From contig JBBPEB010000017.1 of NCBI GenBank assembly GCA_039096225.1, forward strand, positions 1 through 20,000: 20,000 nucleotides of DNA, given 5' to 3'. The stretch's first letter is position 1, and the number at the start of each line of letters is the position of its first letter. Positions 1-11,320 of the stretch are shown one piece after another. The stretch is from Blastocystis sp. Blastoise (lineage: Eukaryota > Sar > Bigyra > Opalinata > Blastocystidae). A model generated the notes under the pieces. The model saw only the letters and a program-made list of their open reading frames with translations, made no database searches and had not been told where the DNA came from. Both the position numbers and the translations under genes were made by a program.

Positions 1-356
1 TTTTTTATTAATTTTATCTATATAATTATATTTAATTTATTTAGTTGTTTTAATATTGTTTGCTTTTATTTATATAATAAAAAACAAGTTTTTTTATATA
101 ATTAAATAATTATGTTCAACACAATCTCACATGACTTTACAGTATTTTTTATCTGACAATTGTAAACGGAATTTTATCCAATTTTTTATATTGATTATAA
201 TTATTCCATTATTTACAGAGAAAATAAAACAAAGTTTTTTATATATTTTCGATATAAACATTAAAAATATTAACTATTCATAAAAACATTGATAATTGAA
301 TGTATTAATATAATAAAATATATAGAGAAAAAAAAACGTTAATATACATATTTTGC

Positions 357-880
357 TTAAAATTCATAATCTACACTATTTTCTTGAATAAATGAAGAAT
401 CATTCAATTTTTGTTCATAGATTTTAATTTGTTTATCTGAAATAGTATCACCTATAAAAATAATATCTATATAAATAAATATATATATTACTAAAATTAA
501 TAATAATTCTTTTTAATTGAGGAATTTTTCCATTTATTATAAAATTGATAAGAGTTGATAATTTTTCATCATCATAAAAATCTATAAAAATATATATATA
601 TATAGAACATAGAATAGATGTATACATAATTTTAAGTTGTTTAAATTGCTAGTTTTATTTTCATTTATACAATCAAATAGCGTTTCTATTTCATATTCAT
701 TCATTAATTTGTCTATATATAAATATATAATATATTCATTAGATATAAATATATACTCTTTGTACCAATAATTGTATTTATATATGTATGATTTTCATAT
801 TTATATCGAAAAATAGAAGAATTAGGATCATAAATATAATAATCATTTACAATAAATGAATCTATAGATTTATAATAATA

Positions 881-926
<46 letters not shown>

Positions 927-2471
927 TATTTAATCGAATAGTAGTTGATAATGGAAAGTTATTTTTATAAATATAATTAATTAATCTTTGAATAAAATGA
1001 ATCCACCATTTTTTATCCTTACGTTTACCTATTAAAATACATAATAATTAATAAAAATAATTATTATAGATTAGAATTATATGTATATATATTTATGATT
1101 CATATATATAATATAGTATCATTAGTATATACATAATTCAATATATTCTAATTTAGGTAAATTGTCAGTAGTATATAGTTCCAAAAAATTATCATTTGGT
1201 ATATCATTAATAACTAGAATAATATTAATATAAATTATAAAATGAGATATATTATATTCTATAATTGAATAATTATATCTACATAATATATATAAACTTA
1301 GAGTTAATTGAGTTGTATTATGAAAACAACCCTTGAGAATGAATCGATTTATAACAGCCATAGGACAATCTAATAAGAATCATTATATTAATTAAATAAT
1401 TCTTTTAACATAATAATATATTTTATATAAATATAAATAATTACATTCTATTTTAACAAAAGAAGCCTTAGGTATTAATTTCTCCATAATTTTTTCATAT
1501 ATATTAAGATATTCAGATGATAAATCTTTTTGGATTAGATTTACTATATATTGATTTATATATATATATATAATATACAATTAATCGTTAATTTATGAAT
1601 AGTATTAATTTTATTGTTGTTAAAGATATTTGATATTGATTTTAAATATTTTATACTTATATTATAATCAACTATAAATATTATATAAAATATAATAATA
1701 ATAATATATATATATATACAAATAAGATTAAAACTATTCAAATGTTGAAATAGACTACTCGTTAAAAATCTTTCTAAAGAATTTATTATATCATTATTAT
1801 TTGATTCATTATTTTCGTGAGCATCTATAAATAAATAAAAAAAGTATTAGAAATATATATCAACTATATTTTTATGTATATAATATAAATGAATACCTTT
1901 TAATTTAATATCTAAAAAATCAATATTTTGTTTATAATTTTTAAAATAATCTAATTTTTTGATATTTACAAAATCAGAAGTATCAACTGTATAGTATATA
2001 ATATATATATAATGATAAATATTAATAATAAAACTATAAAAAAATAAGAATGAAAACTATTACCCGTAAGTTTATGAATTGAAATAAGACAGTTTTCTAA
2101 TAATTCTTTTATATGAGGACAATAATATATTAAATCATCTATATTTATATATTTTTTTTTATTAATTATATACCTTGTTTTATAGTTAAATATATATATA
2201 TATATACCAATTCCATCTATATAAATTGAATAAATATAAGCTACATTATCGAATTGAAGAGCTATTTCCTTCTTTTGGTCGGATTCAATTTCTTTTATTC
2301 GAATAGTATCAATCATAGATATTAAATTTACAGGAATTAGAGACTCAACAAACTTATGAGCTATTAAATAATATATTAGATATCTATAAATAAATTTACT
2401 TATTTTAATATCAATATTGATAATATGTAATTTTGGAAAACATTCTTTCTTTATTGAAGATAGTTCGAAAT

Positions 2472-2523
<52 letters not shown>

Positions 2524-4074
2524 CTCATTATAGATAAGTTCAGTAACATTTGGAAACAAATGAGTTGTCATTATTTTTATATATAGATTTTTGTTAATAT
2601 CAAAAGTTAATTCTTTAATCCATCTTACACTTAATATCTTTAAAGAATCGAAAATACTATCTTCCAATGCCTTCATAAAAGCCATAGCTTCATATGTTGA
2701 AAAGAAATCTATAATGAATTCTTGTATTAATCATGATATTTGAACTACACATATATGTAGAAAGTTGAATTAATTGAGATGTATTCAATTGTGAAGATAA
2801 TTCATTGATACTATTTAATCTATATTTATAAGATAATTATTATTATATACCACAAAGTCTTATCATTTGTTTTCTCTATATATATATTGATATAAATTAA
2901 ATACTATATACTATATAAATATACCATCATATTCAATACTGATTCGATCAAATAATGGATATTCATTAGTTGTTCCATTCATTTCTACATGTAAATAATG
3001 ATTCATATTTATACCTTCATTAATAAAATATTTATATAATTTAGGTAATTTATTATTTTCTTTATTTCTCTTATAGACGTAAACTAAATCATGTGAATAA
3101 TATAATTTATTAAGATCTAAAGAAGAAATCGTATTATATTCATTCATTTCTGATCTTGTAAAATATTCATATTCTTCAGAATCAGATAGAGTATAGAAAC
3201 TGCTATCAAATAAGCGAGCATATTCCATTATATATTCATCACTATTTGGTTTTAATAAGAATTCACTTTTCTTATAATGTATATTTACTATATATAATAA
3301 AATAATAGAATTATATAGATATATACTAGTTATCGTTAAACTTTCTAAGGACGGAAATATATCTTTAATATATTTTGGACATATATATTCTATTGGAATA
3401 TTGGAGGCATATGAATCTATATTATTATGATTATTAGCTATAATATAATAAATATATATATACATTCAATTTCAACTGTTGTAATATTCATCATTTTAAA
3501 AAGAATCGAATAATAGAATAATTCATCTTTTCTTTTTGGTGTAAATAATCCTATATATATTATATTTGCAAATTATAATATAAACTTACCTTGCATACAT
3601 ATTTTTTTCTTCTCTAAACTGAATAATTCTATGCTAATATTTAATTTTCTCAAAGAATGCCAAAAAATATCATATTTATTATATACAACATAATTATTTT
3701 CATTCAAATAATCAATAAATAATTCTTTAATATGAAATAATAAACATTTTTGAATGTCATTATCAGCCGTAACTGAAAATTCATAAAGTATTTTATATAT
3801 ATCATAACTTTCTTTAAAATCTAAAGAAGAAATATTTTTTGTCTTCTGCCAATAAAAAGCGAATCACTTTTTCCATTGTAGAAGAAGGCATATCTATATA
3901 ATAGCTATCATCTTCATATTTTTCAGAGTTTTTAATAATATCATAAAATGGTAATTGATTGTATTTCTCAATAAATTCTTTAGAAATCCATAATTTCGTC
4001 TCATCTTGAAATATAAACAAATCTAAAAATAAATTAAGCGTTTTCCATTCACATTTACATACATTGACCTTCAT
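357..4074 (-). CDS. BTB/T1-like plus LRR-like repeat protein, 20 exons, one apparent 1-base frameshift
   Basis: Exons, in transcription order: 4074-3590, 3550-3464, 3437-3327, 3287-2925, 2875-2851, 2810-2749, 2708-2523, 2474-2400, 2360-2208, 2138-2064, 1986-1897, 1824-1720, 1671-1579, 1543-1445, 1369-1133, 1028-927, 861-766, 712-626, 581-492, 451-357. All join in frame apart from one extra base in exon 1, giving about 904 aa ending in TAA. Residues about 24-76 (LWISKEFIEKYNQLPFYDII, then YYIDMPSSTMEKVIRFLL) look like a BTB/T1 (KCTD-type) fold. Later exons often end in a strand-like motif: FPSLESLTI, FPNVTELIY, FPKLHIINI, LPKLEYIEL, IPQLKRIII, typical of degenerate leucine-rich repeats. Eighteen of nineteen introns are phase 1. 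The frame breaks at the A6 run (3835-3840 on this strand's complement). No signal peptide or membrane segment is evident. BTB proteins often serve as cullin-3 adaptors or oligomerisation modules; that role here is inference. Structure is well supported, function is not. Confidence 0.75.
894..925. repeat. (TA)n tract inside an intron of the LRR-like gene
   Basis: A perfect TA dinucleotide run that forms the donor half of the intron at 862-926. The GTATAT donor is itself part of the tract. Confidence 0.9.
2475..2522 (-). repeat. 48-nt intron made almost wholly of TA dinucleotides
   Basis: Reading the minus strand, the intron starts GTATAT and ends ATATAG with nothing but TA repeats between. 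It splits the codon GAG G|AA in phase 1. It has 48 nt and no in-frame stop, so unspliced RNA would read a run of Tyr-Ile. Confidence 0.8.
3835..3840 (-). other. Apparent +1 frameshift in an A6 run of the BTB exon
   Basis: Upstream of this run the frame reads RFLLAEDKK. Downstream the coding frame (ISSLDFKESYDIYKILYEF and on to the splice site at 3589) is displaced by one base. Exon 1 is 485 nt, whereas 484 nt is needed for the phase-1 join to exon 2, so one A too many in the homopolymer explains everything. Sequencing or assembly error, a recent null allele, or translational frameshifting are all possible. Confidence 0.7.
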
Positions 4075-5647
4075 CTAATTGAAACTGAGTTGTTATCATC
4101 ACTTGAATTCAACTATAATGGTATCATGTTCAATAATTAGTATATTAAAATTGTATTTTTATGTTAACAATATATAAATACTTTAAAAATTGATATAAAA
4201 TAGTAAAAATATGATGAATAATAAAAGAAAAAAGAATTAATTATAAAAGAATTTTAGTTAAAATAATTATCTTGGGAATAATAAAAATTAACTAGGTTCC
4301 ATATGAATATCCATAAATCTAAAATTCAGCCATTTTCAGAAAAAAAACCTTCATTATTCAGAAAAATATATATATATTTTATTTTTCACTTTTTAAGCCA
4401 TATTATTAATTATTTTATTTGAAGAAATTGTTATATATGTTCATATCATAGTTCTGAACATTATAAAACTCAATAATGTGAAGAACAACTATAATTATCT
4501 TCATTAAAATGTAAATATAAGGTATATTCTTTTCTATATATCACAACGATAGATAAAAGTTTTTCTTCTGCCAAATAATTTCAAAAAATTTCAAATGATA
4601 CAATTCTTATACTTAAATTGGTACAGATGAACAATCTAAGTTCTTTAAATATTCATTTAGATGTTTTCAAAATTTGAACTATAGATTAATATATACAAAA
4701 AAAAAGCAGAATTATTAAATTAATCATATATTCTGAATCAAATAATAAATTGTTCCTTTCCTTAAAGATTTTTATTATATTTAAATTATCCACTGCTTTT
4801 TTATTAAAATTATATCCATTGATATAAATTTTCTATTGAATGAAATACACTAGAAATAATAATTTTTATGTATATATTTAATAAATATATACCGCCATAA
4901 TGCAATTATTGCAATACTGTTATTCTTCTACTAAAGTTTTTTTATTTTTATTCATTTCTATAAATCTGTTCATTCAACTCTTTCCATCAAGTGTATTGCA
5001 ATAAAAATATTCTTTATTAGTATATAAGCATATATTATTTAAATATTTTTATGATATAAATAATATCTACAATCATTGATGGATTATTTATTATTATTAT
5101 AAACATTTTAATCATATATAGAACAAATATTTAATATTTCTCTATTACAAAAAAAAAATGTATTTATTTCTTCATGTATATAATTATATGGATCTTAATC
5201 TTAATACTATATTTTAAAATATTTATAAAGAAAATTTATAATATAATTACGATATTAATTCTAATATGTTTTCTATTGTTCTAGTAATTAAATATGTAAA
5301 GTATCGTATTCATTAACTTCGTTATTGATTCTATATATAGAAAAAATATAAAATCTACTGATTTATACATTAACTTGTCAGCTTAATATTGTTATTATAA
5401 AACTAAATAATATAATAAAACTAAATAATATTTTAAAACTATATAATATTTCAAAACTATATAATATTAAAAATCCAATAATATAATAAAATCCAATAAT
5501 ATAATAAAACTATATAATATTATACAACAAACAATGATAAAAAAAGTTTATATCATTAAATCTATTCAAAAAAAAGTAAAAAAGTATAAAATCAAGAAAT
5601 ACCAAAAAACAAAAAACCATATTTTCATAATGATAAAAAACAAAAAT
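4075..5647. other. Intergenic region between two minus-strand genes
   Basis: About 1.57 kb of very AT-rich DNA between the start of the BTB/LRR-like gene and the stop of the kinase-TLDc gene. No open frame here shows family motifs or consistent splice joins. It holds a short tandem repeat near 5398-5521. A stretch near 4553-4580 faintly resembles part of the neighbouring BTB exon. It presumably includes the promoter of the BTB/LRR-like gene and the 3' flank of the kinase gene. Confidence 0.6.
5398..5521. repeat. Short imperfect tandem repeats, 16-18 bp units
   Basis: Units such as AAAACTAAATAATAT, AAAACTATATAATATT and AAATCCAATAATATAAT follow one another with small changes across about 120 bp just downstream of the kinase-TLDc stop codon. 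No function can be read from it. Confidence 0.75.
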
Positions 5648-7982
5648 TTAACTAACAATTTTGAATACTTCCATTTCTTCTACTTTAAAAAAGTTTATAT
5701 CATCTTTATGCCCAGTATTTGTAAATAAGGAGCATTTATATTTGTCATTGACTTCATAAATATTATTTAATCTAGTAATTGCATTCATTTGACTTTGTTC
5801 AGCATCATCTGCTGAAAAATCATTACCAATAACAATTGAGTCCCCAAATTGTGGGCCTGATTCACTATAATATCTTAATGCTTGATCTGGATCTAGACAT
5901 CTTAATATTTGAGGACTTGTATGATGAGGATTGACTAATGAAAATATAAAAGCCTTATCATCATATATATCTTCTCCTTCTATAGAAATATTATTATAAA
6001 TATTGATAAAACTATAATTATTCAATAATACATATATATATACTTGAATAAACATAAGATGAAGAATATTGACTTTTCGCTTTGCCTTTATATTTAATTA
6101 AATAATAAGTTTTAATAATATATATATATATACCAAAAAGTTTTCTAAATAGTCCTTGTGGTTGCAACTTCTTACTCGCGTATCCACCAAATATATTGAT
6201 TCTTCCATTACTATCCATATGCTTAATAAATACAATTGTATTTTCAATATTATCACAATATTCATGAAATTTTTGACCTGTAGCCCCATCACGAGAAGAT
6301 CTATGTTATGTATAAATATATTTATTATATAATATATTTTTATAATAAAAAAAAATAGCATCTTATTTCGTAATTTAAAAAATAAATACTATAATAATGA
6401 TGATAAGATTATTATATATACTTATAAATAAGTTCTAATTGAGAAGATTGATTCATTGAAGATGAAGATGCTTTTAAGAAATCAATCATATCTTCAGTAA
6501 TAAATGTACTTGATTCAATTAGATCTCCATTAAGAGGAATACAGGGAATTTGAGTATTATATATTGATTCTGATCTTTCTTTTTCAAGTTGGTACATAAT
6601 GTTATAGGAGGATAATAGCTTATTTGACTCATCATGTGGACGTTTTAAATAATTCTCGTATAATTCTTTTAATTCTTTGAGAATATCTACAGCATCAGGA
6701 CGTTCATGAGAATTACTATCTAAACAATGGCATACCAATTTACTTATTCCTATATATATAGAATTATTTTAAAATAAGTATTTATCAAAATAATATAAAA
6801 TATTTGAAGTACAATATTCGTTATGATTGTAGTCATATATACCATCATTAATTTGTTTTTTAACCTATATTTTTATAGACACACAATAAGAAATGAAACA
6901 TTATATATAATATATACATCTTCATCATGAAAAACTTCTTTAATAAGACACACATTAGTAAATAATTCATATATAACTAAACCTAAAGAATAAATATCTG
7001 CCTTTATATTATATTGTTTACGAGATCGAACTTCAGGAGCTTCACTATATATATATTTTTAATAATATTAAAAAATTAACTGTTTACATATATAATCTTT
7101 AGAAAAAATGAAAATACAGTATTTAAAAAAATATTATTATCTATATACTAACTAGGAGTTCCACAACATGTCATAAAACGATCTGTTTTAGATGCATTTC
7201 TACATAAACCAAAGTCTCCAAGTTTAATTTTTCCATCTTTAAAAAAAATATTTGCTGGCTATATAATATATATATAAAATATAATTATAAACAGATTAAT
7301 GTATGAAAAATTATTATTTATAATTGACTAGTATTTATTAGAATAATATACCTTAATATCTCTGTGTACAAAATTAATTTCTTGCAGATACTTCACAGCT
7401 GTTGTTAATTGAATAGAATATTCATATGCATCCTTAGTATCAAGTTTTTTTCTATAAATATAAAATCATCATTATTCTATATAAATACTCATTTAACCGT
7501 TTTCTTAAGTCACCGCCATTTGCATATTCTAATACAATACCATAACCTTTTTCCTTATTAATTGTTATACCCAAACCCTATATAGACATAATATTTTTAT
7601 GAAATTAATATTTAATATATTATATTATTTTACTTTCACAATATATTCACAATGACATGTAAGAAGAGATTTCAGTTCTCTACATAAATTCTCAAACATA
7701 TTTTCTTCTTCTTCTTTCTTTATGAAATATTTTACACATAAATCCATATTATTATATTTTCTATAGATTATTTGTTAATTAAATACAAATAGAATTATCA
7801 TAGAAAAATATATATATACACATAATATGCTTCTCCAAAGCCACCTTTTCCTAAACAACGCTCATTAGAAAACTTATCTTGAGAATAATATGGAACTATA
7901 ATAATATGTTTTATTAGATAATATATATTCTAATTATTTTTTTAAGAAAATAATATATATAGTAAATAATAGTTGTTTATTT

Positions 7983-8058
<76 letters not shown>

Positions 8059-8777
8059 ATAAATCCAACTTTATCATTAATCATCTTTAATTTTCTTTTT
8101 ATTTCATCATCAATCAATTCCGGTTCTGATATACTTTCACTTCCATTTTCACTATATATATAGAATTATAAAATATATAATAATAAAACCAATATAACAT
8201 ATATTTCAATATATATAACATATAAGCATACATTTGATTATAAGAAACGTTAGTTAATTGATTTCTTAGATAGTCTGCAGTATCCATCAGACCAGATTGA
8301 TTTTCCTATTGTATTATAAAAAAAAATTAAATATATAAATACTTTATTAACAATATTCAAAATATTATTATTAAAATATTCAATTAATTTTGTAACAGCA
8401 TTTTGCTTCATCTTTCTGTATGTATCTAAACAAAATTAAATAACACAATTAGTAAATCGAACAGTATACCTTCTAAGTTTACATTGATTGAGTTCAATGA
8501 TACGGAACCGTTAGAGACACAGTATTTTTCTTTCATATGAATAGAAATATTTTGGTCTCCAGGAATCTTTATGGAAAATTCGGCTTCGATCGCTTCCATA
8601 TTTCCTATCCTTACTAAATAAATAGTTTACGTATCATACATAGCTATAAACTTACTACTACTTGAATGAAAACTTTGTATATATGTTAAACCTCGTAAAA
8701 CAGCAATTTGATTATTAAATGTGGTTAACTAAGATAAAAGTTTTATTACAATCATAGTTATCAATAAATACGTTCAT
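5648..8777 (-). CDS. Protein kinase with C-terminal TLDc domain
   Basis: Exons: 8777-8772, 8728-8656, 8613-8470, 8425-8343, 8305-8232, 8151-8057, 7895-7820, 7760-7634, 7577-7489, 7451-7352, 7258-7149, 7044-6918, 6864-6843, 6749-6422, 6300-6134, 5979-5648, giving about 650 aa (619 if the Met at 8599 is used). The N-terminal ~150 aa are unrecognised. The kinase has a GKGGFGEAYYV glycine loop, LCVKYF lysine, CRELKSL helix-C glutamate, HRDIKPANIF catalytic loop, LGDFGL, GTPSYEAPE and HERP, so it should be active. It is closest in style to NEK or other unclassified Ser/Thr kinases. The last ~200 aa form a TLDc domain: YKSSRDGATGQKFHEYCD, INIFGGYAS, AFIFSLVN, GDSIVIGNDF and a terminal VEEMEVFKI. 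TLDc proteins are linked to oxidative stress and V-ATPase control. Introns are evenly split among phases. The start is the least certain part. Confidence 0.85.
7987..8055. repeat. (TA)n tract, 69 bp, inside a kinase-TLDc intron
   Basis: This is the longest pure TA run in the window. It forms the donor end of the intron at 7896-8056, just before the exon that encodes the glycine-rich loop. Such tracts are prone to slippage and probably vary in length between isolates. Confidence 0.9.
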
Positions 8778-9114
8778 TTTAAATATTGAAAATTAAAAAT
8801 AAAACTGAAGAGAATTAAAAAAAAATTCGAGTAAAAAATTACTATGTATATATAAAGTGAATCCGTCATGATTCAAAAACACAATTGACTGCGGATTTCA
8901 TTGGATGTTCAATGATTATTCCAATCAAATAGAGAATATGAATCAAAGCCTCAATAAGACCATAATCATGGATAAACGCTTCAATACACCAATTATCGCT
9001 AATAAATCATGGTTATTCTTAGAGATGTGTCATTATAAGAAAAACAAAAATACTACAATTAAAAAACTAGGTATATTTGTATATCTATTTCATAAATCTT
9101 TTATTATTTTTCTA
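8778..9114. promoter_or_regulatory. Divergent upstream region of the kinase-TLDc and UBL-vWA genes
   Basis: About 340 bp separate the start of the minus-strand kinase gene from the preferred start of the plus-strand UBL-vWA gene, so both promoters must lie here or close by. An in-frame upstream extension from 8905 means that part of this stretch could instead be coding. No specific promoter element can be assigned. Confidence 0.45.
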
Positions 9115-11320
9115 ATGTGTCAACTAACATTTTTATCAATTAATGATTCTAAAACGAAGGTAATTAACATACCATCGTTGGATTACAACTGTTCTCTGTT
9201 ATTTAATGAAATTTCTGTATGTTTCCATTTATTTAATTTGTAGAATTACTGCTTATTTATATCTATTATAGGCATACTTTGGAATACCAGAAGAAGAGCA
9301 ACTCTGGTTTTGTGATGGCACGTTCTTGAATACTAAGGATACGCTGATTTCAAATGGCATTCATGATAATAGTTGGATCCTTGTACTTTTTAAGAATGTC
9401 AAAAACAATATCGATGATTTAAAGAAAAAAGTTAAGGTATATAATTATGGTTATTTTATTATTATGTTGTTACTATTAGTATTATATTATTATTATGTTT
9501 ATTATTTATAATACTTATTATTATGTTTGTTATTATTACAATTTGACTTTTTCTAATATACTTTTATAAATATATTATTAACTATTTATTTAATATATTA
9601 AACATATATATAGCTGCTTTCTAGTTGTATTGAACAACTTGATTTAACTGATATAGTTCCTGAAGAAAATACTGTTTATGAATTAGTACGTGATGGACAA
9701 TTTAAAGGTTATAAAGTATTATTTGTTATATTATATTTATGTCGAAAAACAAAAGATAATAAAGTTATTGATGAAAAGATTACTGAAAGATCGTTACGTG
9801 AAGGATATTCATCTAAAGATCATATGCCTCTTATTATTAAATTAGCACAAAAAGGATTTGAATGTCATATTGTTTATGATTATGCTACTGCTGCTAGAGA
9901 ATTATTAAGTGGTAAATATAGAGTATCTATTATTACTTGTAGTCCTGGTGATAAGAAATTACCTACTGAACCTGATGATGCTGATAAAAATCCTGATCCT
10001 AATTGTTTAAGTGAATTTTTAAACGCTGTTCACATATTTAATCTTTCTGGAGGTGGTATTATGTGGATGCTTGAAAATTATCCTTTTAGTTTTGAAGCAG
10101 ATAAATATTATAAATATTTTGAAAATATTAATGAATTATCGGATCCAAATGGAAATGTTCTTGGACGTAAAATAATGATAAGAGATAATAGTAAAGAAAA
10201 ATATCATGTTACAAAACCAGGTACATTTATTAGTGTTGGTGGTGATATTATTAAGAATCAAGGTGATACTTCAATTCGTATAGATACATGTATTTCTGAG
10301 ATTTATGAAGGTGAAACATTAGCTGCTTTAAATGAAAAAGAATTAGTAGATCATGGTTATTTTGTATTTGCAAGATGTCATGAAGGTTATCCTGCTATTA
10401 TGATACGTGAAAGTAAAGGAAATGAAGGACATATAATATTAGATACTTCTGTTTATAAATTATTTAAAGCTTATGCTTCTGTAGATAGCAGTCGTTGGAT
10501 GGTTAATTCTGTGGCTTGGCTTGAAAATGTAGAACAATATTATTTCCAAGGAATTAGTGACATTGAAGATATACCAAAAACATTAGATATTATACCTGTT
10601 AATGAAAGAAAAACTATTGATATTCCTTATGATGAAAGAGAATTATCAGGAAATCAAGCATTTGTTTTATCTATTCTTATGGATTGTACTGGTTCTATGT
10701 CTGGTGAAATTACGGGTACAAAACAGTCTATTGTGAATGCTATACGACAAGTTGAAAAATATATGATGGATAATAATATGAATAATAAGATTTATATTCA
10801 ATTTGTTGGGTATAGAGAAATTCCTGAAATATCTTTCGGTTCTAGTGGTGTTCGTTTTATGTCTGGTTTAACTACAGATCCACATGATATTGAGAGTTAT
10901 TTAGGTAATGTAAGTGCTGGAGGTGGTTCTTGTTGTTGTGATTTAGAAGGTGGATTAAAAGACTCAATTAAAAACATAAAATCATTACCACCTGATGAAT
11001 ATAATTATGCGTTTATTATTATTGGTGATCAATCTGCCCATAGTCATCAGAATAAATGTGCTTATAAAAATGGTCATCCACATTTACATGAATCTTGGGA
11101 TACTGTTTGGAATCGACATGTTACTGATTTACGTAATATGAATGCTCATGTATTCTTTTTACCTTCAAGAAGTCAAGGTATAGAACCTACTTATAAGAAG
11201 TTAGTTGAATATTATGATCAAGAACATGTTCATTTAGAACAACAAACTTCAGTATCTTCATTTGTTGATGTATTTACTCAAGTTGTTAAAGAAAGTTTTA
11301 TGATTACTTTTGGCTTTTAA
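9115..11320 (+). CDS. Ubiquitin-like domain plus C-terminal von Willebrand A domain protein
   Basis: Exons 9115-9216, 9272-9436 and 9614-11320 join in phase 0 to give 657 aa ending in TAA. Residues 1-77 resemble a ubiquitin-like fold: MCQLTFLSI opens like ubiquitin, FGIPEEEQLWFCDGTFL matches the GIPP-QQRLIFAGK region, and SWILVLFK is the last strand. Residues about 165-430 are an alpha/beta region with GGGIMWMLENYPF and a later strand pattern that hints at a GATase1/ThuA-like fold (weak). Residues about 436-650 are a vWA domain with the metal-site motif DCTGSMS and a GGGSCCCD loop where related vWA proteins usually have GGGD. No signal peptide or membrane anchor is seen. The frame is also open upstream to an ATG at 8905 (727 aa), but that extension passes through AT-rich, intron-like sequence just before the ubiquitin-like start. 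The large exon is rich in T-ending codons. Role unknown; vWA domains usually mediate metal-dependent protein contacts. Confidence 0.85.

Noticed and set aside
1-356. A further gene or RNA at the left edge
   Set aside because: I saw only AT-rich sequence downstream of the LRR-like stop, with no motif, splice pattern or tRNA-like T-loop.
1245-1290. A 24-nt intron near LYILCRYNYSIIEYN in the LRR-like gene
   Set aside because: Removing it (GTAGAT...TTATAG) makes the join T|AA, a stop codon; the sequence is open and acceptable as coding.
5534-5728. Plus-strand open frame rich in Lys, Ile and Phe
   Set aside because: It is low-complexity, overlaps the TLDc coding end on the other strand, and has no family motif or splice partner.
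8905-9114. Upstream extension of the UBL-vWA protein from the ATG at 8905
   Set aside because: The frame is open, but the last part is intron-like in base composition, hydrophobic in translation, and precedes a natural ubiquitin-like start at MCQLTF. It is kept as an alternative only.
9614-11320. Horizontal transfer of the vWA gene because its exon is long and differs in codon use
   Set aside because: Its upstream introns are of the local type and its T-ending codons resemble those of AK6 and the helicase, so level of expression is a simpler reason.
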